Below, in pieces: positions 17,586 to 25,867 of a stretch of DNA of 64,000 bases. The DNA lies in contig CBDCYS010000055.1 in the NCBI GenBank assembly GCA_965224215.1, forward strand, positions 62,001-126,000, read 5' to 3'. The stretch is from CBDCYS01 sp965224215. Lineage in GTDB: Bacteria; Acidobacteriota; Terriglobia; Bryobacterales; UBA6623. The number at the start of each line of letters is the position of its first letter. The stretch's first letter is position 1. Below the pieces are notes generated by a model. That model ran no database searches. It saw only the letters and a list, made by a program, of their open reading frames with translations, and had not been told where the DNA came from. Position numbers and translations under genes: made by a program.

Positions 17586-19208
17586 TCAGATGACCAAAAC
17601 CTGGTGGTCGTGGCAGTCGGGGTTGATTGCTTGGTGGATGCGGTCGATAAAGCCTTCCCCGTAGCGCGCCAAGAAAGGTAGCACCGAGTAGGTGCGCTCC
17701 TGGAGAGTGTTGTTGGGGAAGATCAAGTTCGAAAGATACTCAGCTTCTTGCCCGGCGCGCGAGTCCCTGCGCAGGCCTTCGCGCGCGGCCGCCGCTTGAA
17801 TCTTTCCGAACTGGTAGAGCATCTTTTTTCGGGCACTGGCCAGCGCGGCGCTGAGGGTTGGGTCGAACTTTGACAGGCCGCGGTCGATGGCATCGAGCGA
17901 CGACTCGATTTGACTCTGGCCTTCCGCGAAGGTTTGCTCCAGGTTGGCCGGAATCAGCCGCTGAGAAATCTTGTGTCGAAGCGCATCGGCGCCTTCGAAG
18001 CACTCCTGCAAGGACAGCTGGTAGCGGCTGAGATACTTTTCGGCCCGCGCGTCCACGATGGTAAAGAACGCTCGTGGCATGACGACCGGCATGCGCCCGA
18101 GCAGGTTGCCGTAGAGCACTTCCGCCTGTGCCATGTAGGCCGTTTCCGCCGGGCCTGCCACGTAGACCGCCGTGGGCAGCAGGAAATCTTGAATCACCGG
18201 GCGCAGCAGGACATTGGGTGAAAACTGCTCAGGGTTCTCTTCGAGCCTGCGAAGCAGGTCCGGGGTGGAATAAGTTGCGTCCCCGGCATCGTAGTGGGAT
18301 TCGTGAAGCCGCAGGGCGGTGCGCTGCCGAGAGTTGATCAGAAAGACCGGCGAGGTTTCCGTGGTGACATGGACCTGGACGTGGTAACCGGCGCGCTCGA
18401 GCTCTTCGCTCCTGGCGATTAGCTGGGGATTGAGATCTCCGGCGCGCTCGATCGCTTTCCCCAACAGCGGAGCCGAGAGCCGGCGAAGGGCGGGGTCCAT
18501 CGGGTCAAGCAGGATGAGCCCGTGGCGCCGGAAGAGCTGCTCGAACAGTGCCCGGAAGCCGGTCCCGAAACTGCAGTCTTCCGAATAAGCGTCAGCCACC
18601 AGCTTGATCGCTGATGCTCCGAAGGGGAGATTCGCGAGTGCCGCCGCGACTGCCGCGTGGCCTGAATCGGCCGCTCCTTGTTTGTAATCGGTAAGACGCA
18701 CGCCGGCTACCGGTTGACCGGGTAGGGCGTTCGTTTTCGCCTCGATACGCAGAGGCCGATTCTCCTGGTCGAGCATCCAGGTCTGTTCGACTTCGGCGAG
18801 GTCGTGATCCTCGGTGGCAAGCCAAAATACGGGGACCGCGGAAATCCCCTGGTTGCGCAATTCTTCCGCGGTCCGAATGGCCGTTAGCGCCTTGTAGATC
18901 GAGAAAACGGGTCCGCCATGAAGTCCCACCTGTTGTCCGGTTGCCACCACCACTGTGTTTTGTTGGGCCAGGCGATCGAGGTTCGCGGCGGTTTCGGCTC
19001 CGGCGGCAGCGTTCTGATTTCGGAGTGCAACGACTAGTGCCGCGCGGTGCTCGGCGGTGATTTTCACCTCGGCGGCGGCGCTCGAGAATTGGTCTGACTG
19101 CGGCGGGTGATGATAGAAGCGGCTCACCTCGCCGAACGAATAGAGATAGTCCGTAAACAGACGCGAGGACGACGGAATCTCCGTGTGCCGGATGCAGGCG
19201 GCTTTCAT
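17586..19208 (-). CDS. bshC: Bacillithiol biosynthesis cysteine-adding enzyme
   Basis: BshC adds Cys to glucosaminyl-malate, the last step of bacillithiol synthesis. The 540-residue length is right for the family. Recognised motifs include VVATGQQVGLHGGPVFSIYKALTAI (about residues 84-108), FWLATEDHDLAEV, and TETSPVFLINSRQRTALRL. The C-terminal coiled coil (ASARKKMLYQFGKIQAAAARE) is followed by EYLSNLIFPNNTLQERTYSVLPFLARYG. Begins at ATG 19208. Convergent with valS. Bacillithiol genes occur in Acidobacteriota, Bacteroidota and Firmicutes; bshA and bshB are not in the window. Confidence 0.93.
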   Translation of the reverse strand: MKAACIRHTEIPSSSRLFTDYLYSFGEVSRFYHHPPQSDQFSSAAAEVKITAEHRAALVVALRNQNAAAGAETAANLDRLAQQNTVVVATGQQVGLHGGPVFSIYKALTAIRTAEELRNQGISAVPVFWLATEDHDLAEVEQTWMLDQENRPLRIEAKTNALPGQPVAGVRLTDYKQGAADSGHAAVAAALANLPFGASAIKLVADAYSEDCSFGTGFRALFEQLFRRHGLILLDPMDPALRRLSAPLLGKAIERAGDLNPQLIARSEELERAGYHVQVHVTTETSPVFLINSRQRTALRLHESHYDAGDATYSTPDLLRRLEENPEQFSPNVLLRPVIQDFLLPTAVYVAGPAETAYMAQAEVLYGNLLGRMPVVMPRAFFTIVDARAEKYLSRYQLSLQECFEGADALRHKISQRLIPANLEQTFAEGQSQIESSLDAIDRGLSKFDPTLSAALASARKKMLYQFGKIQAAAAREGLRRDSRAGQEAEYLSNLIFPNNTLQERTYSVLPFLARYGEGFIDRIHQAINPDCHDHQVLVI

Positions 19209-19457
19209 TTTCTGAAGGAAAGAAGCGCAATTATCCGGGATACGGCGCGACGACGCCCGGAAAGAAGTGACAAGGGCAGCGGGTCCGCTACGGCTTGTTT
19301 GAAAACCTCTCGCTCAGATTAACAGAACGTGGGGTTTGTCGAAGTTTCGATTGTCACACGGCCAACGGGTTCTGAAACCTGACCTTGGGACGAGATTCCG
19401 GGGCAGCCGTCGTCTGTGTGCAGGCAGGCGTGACTCCCCGTGGTCAGGCTCAGATTC

Positions 19458-20921
19458 TTACGCGAGCAGTTTGTCGATCAGGCGGCCCCCCACGTCGGTG
19501 AGGCGGAAGTCGCGGCCCTGATAGCCGAAGGTGAGTTTCCTGTGATCGAGCCCGAGCAGATGAAGGATGGTCGCTTGGACATCATGCACTTCCACTTTGT
19601 CCTTGGTGATGAAGAAGCCCAGGTCGTCAATCTCGCCGATGGTTTGACCAGCCTTGATGCCGCCTCCGGCGAACCACATCGGGAAGTTTTCGATGTGATG
19701 ATTGCGGCCGACCGACTCGCGAACTTCTCCCATCGGTGTTCGCCCGAATTCGCCTCCCCAGATGACAAGCGTATCGTCGAGCAAGCCGCGCTGCTTCAGG
19801 TCCTTGATCAACGCGGCGCAGGGACGATCGATCGTCAGCGCTACTTCGTCCAGCTTTTCGTTGAGGTTGTTTTGGCGATTGCCGTGGTGGTCCCAGCCGG
19901 TTTGGTAAAGCTGCACGAATCGCACGCCTCGCTCGATCATGCGACGAGCCAACAAACAGTTGTTGGCGAAGGACTGTGCGCCGGGAGTTGCCCCGTAGAG
20001 GTCGAACGTTTGCTTGCTCTCGGTTCCCAAGTCCATCAGCTCGGGACCGCTGGTCTGCATGCGGTAGGCCATCTCATAGGAGGCGATTCGAGTGGCGATT
20101 TCGGGGTCTCCCTGGTCGGCCAGCCGGGCCAGGTTCAAATCGCGAATGGCATCGAGTCGGGCGGTTTGGCGTTTCATCGAGGCGCCGCTGGGACTTGAAA
20201 GGTTGGGAATTGGGTCGGCGGAGCGCAGAAACTCGACCCCCTGATAAGTTGACGGCAGAAAGCCGCTGCCCCAAAGGTTGGCTCCTCCCATCAAGTCCTG
20301 CTCGCCGGAGCGCAGCACGACGAAGGCCGGGAGATCCGTTGATTCGCTGCCGAGGCCGTAACTGAGCCAAGCGCCTAAGCTGGGGCGGCCGTAACGCGTC
20401 GAGCCCGTGTTGAAGAAAAGTTTGGCTGGGGCGTGGTTGAAGTTCTCGGTCTTTACCGAGTGCACCAGCGCGAGATCGTCGACGACCGTTGCCATGTGGG
20501 GGAAGATCTCCGATACCCAGGCGCCGGATTGCCCGTGGCGCTTGAACTTTCTTCGGGGACCAAGAAGCTTCGGCCTACTCTTGGTGAAGCTCTCCATGAA
20601 GGCGAAGCGCTTTCCCTTGAGGAACGAATCGGGGGTGGGCTGCCCGTCGAGTTCGGCGAGCTTGGGCCGGTAGAGCCAGGTTTCAAACTGACTGGGTGAG
20701 CCCGCCATGAACAGGTAGATGACCCTCTTGACCTTGGGACTGAAGTGCGGCGGTTTGGGGGCGAGCGGGTTGTCCACTTGAGGCACGGGCGCGGCCAGCA
20801 GCTTGCCTTCACTCAGCAAGCTGCCGAGCGCAACATTGCCTAGTCCGACGAAGCATTGGCCGAAGAAGTGACGCCGGGTCCTCTCGATTCTCTCGAGAAG
20901 TTGCGGGCTGAGTGGGGTCAT
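19458..20921 (-). CDS. DUF1501 family protein, probably Tat-exported
   Basis: DUF1501 proteins resemble sulfatase/alkaline phosphatase-fold enzymes and are typical partners of DUF1549/DUF1553 cytochrome proteins in Planctomycetota, Verrucomicrobiota and Solibacter-like bacteria. Substrate unknown. ATG 20921 has GGAGG about 8 bases upstream; the frame also opens at 20951, which would overlap the preceding gene. The N-terminus has a twin-arginine-like RTRRHFFGQC. Family motifs: RVIYLFMAGSPSQFETW, RHGQSGAWVSEIFPHMA, NFNHAPAKLF, WDHHGN, LVIWGGEFGRTPM, GRNHHIENFPMWFAGGGIKAG, VHDVQATILHLLGLDH and the terminal FRLTDVGGRLIDKLLA. Intact, unlike its counterpart at 60.7 kb. Confidence 0.9.
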   Translation of the reverse strand: MTPLSPQLLERIERTRRHFFGQCFVGLGNVALGSLLSEGKLLAAPVPQVDNPLAPKPPHFSPKVKRVIYLFMAGSPSQFETWLYRPKLAELDGQPTPDSFLKGKRFAFMESFTKSRPKLLGPRRKFKRHGQSGAWVSEIFPHMATVVDDLALVHSVKTENFNHAPAKLFFNTGSTRYGRPSLGAWLSYGLGSESTDLPAFVVLRSGEQDLMGGANLWGSGFLPSTYQGVEFLRSADPIPNLSSPSGASMKRQTARLDAIRDLNLARLADQGDPEIATRIASYEMAYRMQTSGPELMDLGTESKQTFDLYGATPGAQSFANNCLLARRMIERGVRFVQLYQTGWDHHGNRQNNLNEKLDEVALTIDRPCAALIKDLKQRGLLDDTLVIWGGEFGRTPMGEVRESVGRNHHIENFPMWFAGGGIKAGQTIGEIDDLGFFITKDKVEVHDVQATILHLLGLDHRKLTFGYQGRDFRLTDVGGRLIDKLLA

Positions 20922-20943
20922 TTGGGTGGCCTCCGCATGTTGG

Positions 20944-23540
20944 TCATTCACGGGTGATGAATTCGTCGAGATTCAGGATCACCGCTGCGACCATCGTCCA
21001 GGCGGCTGTCTCGGGCAAGTCCGTTCCTTTCTCGCTCGGCAGGGTCAGAATCTCGAAGGCCTCGATCGGATTCGATCGGAAGTCATCAAGCTGCGTGGCG
21101 AGCAAGCGGTCAAGCCGATCTTTCTCAAGCTGTTGCGGTGGACGGGTAAGGCAAAGTCGAAAAGCGTGCTCGATCCGCTCTGAGTTTGATCCGTGCGGCC
21201 GCTCGATGAGGACCCGCTTCGCCAGACCTTGCGTAAACTCGTGGAAGCCGGTGTCGTTGAGCAGCGTCAGCGCCTGCAATGGCGTGTTCGACCTTTCGCG
21301 GCTGGTCGCGGTTGTCAGTGCATCGGGACTGTCGAAGACCATCAGGCCCGGGTGTGGGCTCTTACGCCAAAAATGCGTGTACATGCCGCGCCGGTAGCGA
21401 TCTGCTCCGCTGCTTTCGGGCCAGGGATGGCCGATCATCACGCCGGAGGGTTGCGCCGGGTAAACACTCGGCCCGCCGATCTCCCCCGACAGCATGCCGC
21501 TCGCCGATAGCGCCAAGTCGCGGACGATCTCCGACTCGACGCGGAGCCGGTTTTGACGTGCGAGCAGAAGGTTGCGCGGGTCTTTCGTGGCGGGGGCAGG
21601 CCGAAACTTCGATGACTGCCGATAGGTTGCCGACGTCACGATCGTGCGATGGATCGCTTTGAGGCTCCAGTCGCGCGCCATCAACTCGGACGCCAGCCAG
21701 TCCAGCAGTTCAGGATGCGATGGAGGTGAGCCCTGCGTGCCGAAGTCGTTTTCCGTCTCGACAATGCCGCGGCCGAAGTACCGCTGCCATATGCGGTTGA
21801 CGGTAACTCTGGCTGTCAGCGGGTTGTCTTTGCTGACCAGCCAGCGGGCAAGATCCAAGCGCGTGTAGCGCTGCTCATTGTTTTGTAGCGCGGGCTTTTG
21901 TAGCGCGGGCAGAATCTCTGGGGTTCCGGGCGAGACGCGAACCCCCTTCTGCAGAAACTCGCCGCCTAGCATCACGTGGGTCGTCCGGGGTTCAGTCAAC
22001 TCCCGCATGACGAGCGTGCTGGGGATATCGGGTTCGATCTCGCGGACAGCGGCGATCGCCTTCTTGCGCTCCTGATGTCCGAGATCCTGACCAAAGTAGG
22101 CGCGCTTGAACGTCTTGTTCTGCTCCTCGTGGCGCTCGCCGGCGGGGAGCTTGAGGATGGCGCGTTCCCCAGGGGTAAGCTCGGCGAGCTGCTCCTCGCT
22201 CACTGACGCCTCCCACGCGGCTTGCTCGTTGAGGAGCTTTTCTTCGTAAGAGTCCAGCTCTTCTTGCATAACTTCAATTTGCGCCCGAAGCGCCTTTCTG
22301 CGGGCGTGCTGCTCGGGTGTTCCGAACTCGAGCACCGGCTCATAGGGGCGCTTGCGTCCTTCTTCGTCATCGAAGTCGCCGCTCAGCTCATCGATGCTGT
22401 CGAAGAAGGCGAAGAAGCTGTAGAACTCCCGCTGCGACACAGGGTCGAACTTGTGATCGTGGCAGCGGGCGCAACCCAGCGTGAGTCCAAGAAAAGCCAT
22501 GCCCGTCGTATCGACGCGGTCCACAACCGCTTCGACTCGGTACTGCTCGAAGTCAACTCCGCCTTCGAGATTCAATAAAGTGTTGCGGTGAAAACCTGTC
22601 CGACGATCTGGTCTTCGGTGGCGTTCGGGAGCATGTCACCGGCGATTTGCTCGATCACAAACTGATCGAATGGCAGGTCGCGGTTGAGAGCGCGAATCAC
22701 CCATTCGCGGTACATCCAGATCTTGCGCTCGCCGTCGGCGGCGTCGCCGTTGGAGTCCGCATAACGCGCGACGTCAAGCCAGTGGCGGCCCCAGCGTTCT
22801 CCGTAGTGCGGCGATTCGAGCAGGCAGTCGACAACCTTCTCATAGGCGTCCGGACTTGTGTCTTCTAAAAACGCGTCGACCTCTTCGGGTTTGGGCAGCA
22901 GGCCGATCAAGTCGATATAGGCGCGGCGGATGAGCGTCGGTTTCTCAGCTTCCGGTGAGGGCCGCAAGCCCGTCTGATCCAGGCGAGCCAGGATAAAGGG
23001 GTCAATCGGGTTGAGCGGCCAGGAGGCGTCCGACACCTGCGGCGGCGCGGGGCGTTTTACGGGTTGGAATGACCAGTGGCCGGACGACTGGCTTACCGTC
23101 GCTGCCGCGGCACTTTGAGAGGGCCACGGCAGGCCCATTTCGACCCAGCGGGTGAGCGCGGAGATCTCCTCGGGAGTTAGTTTGCCACCGGGTGGCATCC
23201 GCAACGCGTGTTGCTGCCGGACGGCTTGAATCAGCCGGCTTTCTTTCGAGAGTCCCGGTGAAGCAGCCTCGCCCCGGTTGCCGCCTCGGAGGATGTCTTC
23301 GCGGCTTTCGATCGACAGGCCACTGGTACGCAGCTTGGCGTTGTGACAGCTCGCGCAATTGTTGAGCAGTACCGGCCGGACCTCATTTTCGAAAAAGCGA
23401 ATGGCGTCGGGAGAGAAGGGTTTGCTTGGAGGCTGCTGGGCGAGGAGGGGAAGTGCGGCGAGGGTGAAGACAATCCCCAGAGGCCCCGCGCGGCGGCATT
23501 TTGGTGGGTGAATCACCAATCTAAAAGTAACACACCGCAA
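20944..23540 (-). pseudogene. PSCyt1-DUF1549-DUF1553 cytochrome protein, one frameshift
   Basis: Large exported protein whose first part has a signal-like segment (LGIVFTLAALPLLAQ), a c-type haem motif NNCASCH and the PSCyt1 domain (LRMPPGGKLTPEEISALTRWVEMG). DUF1549 follows (LIRRAYIDLIGLLPKPEEVDAF, ESPHYGERWGRHWLDVARYADSNG). At about 22600 the frame changes: the expected TGFHRNTLLNLEGGVDFEQYR is read in a second frame. That frame runs through LGLTLGCARCHDHKFDP to DUF1553 (RVTVNRIWQRYFGRGIVET, LLDWLASELMARDWSLKAIHRTIV, SNTPLQALTLLNDTGFHE) and the stop at 20944. Start uncertain: TTG 23540 or GTG 23516. One indel separates the halves, so it is either a recent pseudogene or a sequencing error. 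Upstream partner of the DUF1501 gene. Confidence 0.85.
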
Positions 23541-23656
23541 GCTACGCGATAGCGCATTTCGGGCACTCGAGAGGAACCAATCGCAGATGGCGCAAGCCAG
23601 GGATCTGCGTGCGCTGGTTTAGATCGTAGAGGGCGTTCGACTCTCAAATTCCGAAG

Positions 23657-23686
23657 TTGAGGCTCGCATCGTGTACAATGTATACA
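23657..23686 (+). promoter_or_regulatory. Promoter with overlapping palindromes before the toxin-antitoxin pair
   Basis: TTGAGG (23657-23662) and TATACA (23681-23686), 18 bases apart, form a plausible -35/-10 pair. Two palindromes, TGTACA (23672-23677) and TGTATACA (23679-23686), overlap the -10. That is where an autoregulating antitoxin would bind. Confidence 0.5.
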
Positions 23687-23711
23687 ACCTACTAAGTTTA
23701 GGAGTTCGTTC

Positions 23712-23948
23712 ATGCCAGAGAGTTCGGTGCTAACAGTTCGGGTAAGTCACGAAGTCAAGAAGGGACTGGAGGCTCTGGCGCACAGTACCAAAAGAAGCAA
23801 GTCCTTTCTCGCTGCGCAAGCCATTAACTCATACGTCGAGCAGGAAGCGTGGCAGATCATCGAGATCGAGAAGGCCGTCGAGGAAGCCAACGCGGGGGAT
23901 TTCGCTGCCGAGGCTGAGGTGGATGTTGTCATCTCGAAGTGGTCTTAA
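23712..23948 (+). CDS. CopG/RHH-type antitoxin
   Basis: A 78-residue protein beginning SSVLTVRVSHEVKKGLEALAHSTKRSKSFLAAQAINSYVEQE, a ribbon-helix-helix DNA-binding fold: strand LTVRV, then two helices. The C-terminal tail IIEIEKAVEEANAGDFAAEAEV is the usual toxin-neutralising segment. A TAGGAG ribosome site sits about 8 bases before ATG 23712. It overlaps the downstream ParE-like gene by 26 bases, so translation is likely coupled. It would bind and inactivate the toxin and repress the operon. Confidence 0.87.
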   Translation: MPESSVLTVRVSHEVKKGLEALAHSTKRSKSFLAAQAINSYVEQEAWQIIEIEKAVEEANAGDFAAEAEVDVVISKWS

Positions 23949-24231
23949 AAGGGTCCGCTGGTTGCGCACTACACTGCGTAACCTCGATGAGCAGACAGCC
24001 TACATTGCCACGGACAATCCGGAGGCGGCTGTGCGGATGGTGGCCCGAGTTCGCGACGCGATTGAGCGGCTGGCACGGCATCCGTCGCTTGGAAGACCGG
24101 GCCGAGTGCCGGGCACTCGCGAACTGGTGGTATCCGGCAGACCGTTCGTCATTCCGTATCGTGTTCGAAATGGGTGGGTAGAGAGTCTCCGCGTCTTCCA
24201 CGGGTCCCAACGGTGGCCTGACGAGTTCTGA
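23923..24231 (+). CDS. RelE/ParE family toxin
   Basis: A 102-residue protein of the RelE/ParE fold: VRWLRTTLRNLDEQTAYIATDNPEAAVRMVARVRDAIERLARHPSLGRPGRVPGTRELVV. The conserved strand end is FVIPYRVRNGWVESLRVFHGSQRWP. ParE members poison DNA gyrase and RelE members cleave mRNA; sequence alone leans to ParE because it carries Arg-rich strand ends and the LGRPGRVPGTREL turn. Its ATG at 23923 lies within the antitoxin gene. The pair is intact. Confidence 0.87.
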   Translation: MLSSRSGLKRVRWLRTTLRNLDEQTAYIATDNPEAAVRMVARVRDAIERLARHPSLGRPGRVPGTRELVVSGRPFVIPYRVRNGWVESLRVFHGSQRWPDEF

Positions 24232-24368
24232 AGCGTTAGCCGCTCTCAGTGGGCAATCGCTTGCGCCCGAACTGTTGGCTCTGACTCGCGTGCCTGGGTG
24301 GCCCTTCACGTCCGGCAAACACGCGGTCTCAACATTAAGTTGGAGGTAGAATGGTTCGGGAGGCTCCT

Positions 24369-24815
24369 ATGGGATTCCTGCGAATCGTGCTCCAGACGCT
24401 GTCGATCACACTGGCATTCTGTTTGCTGATCCAGGCTCCAGTGCACGGGCAGACAGACGAAAGTACAAAGCCAGAGCGACAAGCACCAGCTAAAAAGGCC
24501 GAACGCGAACAAGACGGCGCGGTCCCGGAGCGCAAGGGCCTGGTGGAGCCACTTAGTGACGGTGGTTTCCGCTTCACTCTTGATCCGGAAACGACCGAGG
24601 GCAAGCGGCTGATTCATATGTTGCGGAGGAGCGGAGTTACTGACATTCCAGAGACCATCAACGTTAAAGTTTATCCACCCCCGCTATCTCCGTGCTCAAT
24701 TCCACTGAAGCGTCTTCTGCCAAAAGCTGAGGAACCGGTACGGCCTGATCATCCCCCAAAAAAAGACCCGAAGATCAGAAAGCTGCCAATGATCGCGCCA
24801 CCTTGCGACGAGTGA
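24369..24815 (+). CDS. Small exported protein of unknown function
   Basis: About 148 residues. ATG 24369 is chosen because GGGAGG lies 7 bases upstream and the product opens with a signal peptide (MGFLRIVLQTLSITLAFCLLIQAPVHGQ). The mature part has a charged low-complexity stretch (KPERQAPAKKAEREQ), a central DGGFRFTLDPETTEGKRLIHMLRRSGVTDIPETINV, and a Pro-rich tail with two Cys (PPPLSPCSIPLK, MIAPPCDE). Not recognised as a known family. Exported, possibly stabilised by a disulfide. Confidence 0.55.
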   Translation: MGFLRIVLQTLSITLAFCLLIQAPVHGQTDESTKPERQAPAKKAEREQDGAVPERKGLVEPLSDGGFRFTLDPETTEGKRLIHMLRRSGVTDIPETINVKVYPPPLSPCSIPLKRLLPKAEEPVRPDHPPKKDPKIRKLPMIAPPCDE

Positions 24816-24902
24816 TTTTTCGTTCTGAGGCGGATCTTGGGATCAACTTGCATCCTTGTGCAACGCTCACTACTTCCACGGCTGCTGCGCCGTCAGGCGG
24901 CT

Positions 24903-25742
24903 TCAGTGCGTCATCGCGTAGATGATATAGTTGATCCCGAAACGGTAGGCAAGCGCCGTCATCGGCTCGGGGTATTCTGGCATGTCGGCGTGCTCCCAGG
25001 CGTCGCCGATATCCATGTTGAAGTTGACGGCGACGAGTAGCCGCCCTTCATCGTCATAGATCCCACGCCAGCGCGGTCCGGTTTCTTGGGCCTGCACAAC
25101 GATCTCGCCGCCGGGGCCTCTTCGGAGATGGCGTAGCCCCGGGATCTGCGTGCGCTGGTCCAAATCGTAGAGCACGTGCAAAACCGCGCTCTCTTCGGCG
25201 ATCTCAACGATTGATCGTTCGGGAAATACACGGCTCATCGACTCTCTGAAGACCGACCATTGTTCGGGGCCGTAGAAGTCATCGACTACGAGGAATCCGC
25301 CCCGAAGCAGGTACTCCCGCAAGCGGTCCGTTTCATCGTCGCCTAGTTGCCAGTAACCGACCTGAGTGGCATAGATCCAGGGGTAGTCGAAGACGCGGTC
25401 GTCGGTCAGAGGCACCAGGCGTCCTTCGCCGGTATCGATTTCGGTTAAGCGGCGCAGACCCTGGGCAAAGTGGGTCTCGGCGGCGGGCCAGTCTAGGCTC
25501 CACCACGGCCGTCCGAGTCTGCCGCGAATCCAAGGTTGACTGACGTACTCGAGGCGGATGAAGTGGAATTCGGCGTTCGCGCCGACGCTTGCGGATTGGT
25601 CCCAGGTCTGGCTCCCGGCTTGGCTCCCCGCTTGGCTCGACGTTTGGCTCCAGATCACCGGAAGCAGTCCGGCAGCCCCAAGTAGAAGCAGCCAAGCAAG
25701 AGCGTTGCCGATAACCGCCCGACGGACACCCATGAGCTGCAT
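24903..25742 (-). CDS. DUF4159 domain protein
   Basis: Starts at ATG 25742 or 25733 (the frame is open to 25841), giving an N-terminal membrane/signal segment (NALAWLLLLGAAGLLPVIW). A short Ser/Gln/Gly repeat follows (SQAGSQAGSQTWDQ). The DUF4159 domain reads FHFIRLEYVSQPWIRG, WPAAETHFAQGLRRLTEIDTG, VFDYPWIYATQVGYWQL, LREYLLRGGFLVVDDFYGPEQW, VLHVLYDLDQRTQIPG, WRGIYDDEGRLLVAVNFNMDIGDAWEHAD. The fold resembles a class I glutamine-amidotransferase-like domain without its catalytic residues. Common beside AAA-MoxR/DUF58 clusters, which are absent here. Divergent from the next gene. Confidence 0.82.
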   Translation of the reverse strand: MQLMGVRRAVIGNALAWLLLLGAAGLLPVIWSQTSSQAGSQAGSQTWDQSASVGANAEFHFIRLEYVSQPWIRGRLGRPWWSLDWPAAETHFAQGLRRLTEIDTGEGRLVPLTDDRVFDYPWIYATQVGYWQLGDDETDRLREYLLRGGFLVVDDFYGPEQWSVFRESMSRVFPERSIVEIAEESAVLHVLYDLDQRTQIPGLRHLRRGPGGEIVVQAQETGPRWRGIYDDEGRLLVAVNFNMDIGDAWEHADMPEYPEPMTALAYRFGINYIIYAMTH

Positions 25743-25867
25743 TATAGAGGGGGCCGTGTGCGCGACAGCCTCACCCGCCGGGGCCTGTTCGCGCCGCGTC
25801 TGTGGATCGATATCCCTGGTATCTGGCGGCACGATTCGCATGATGACCGGTGTGTTACGATTTGCGC

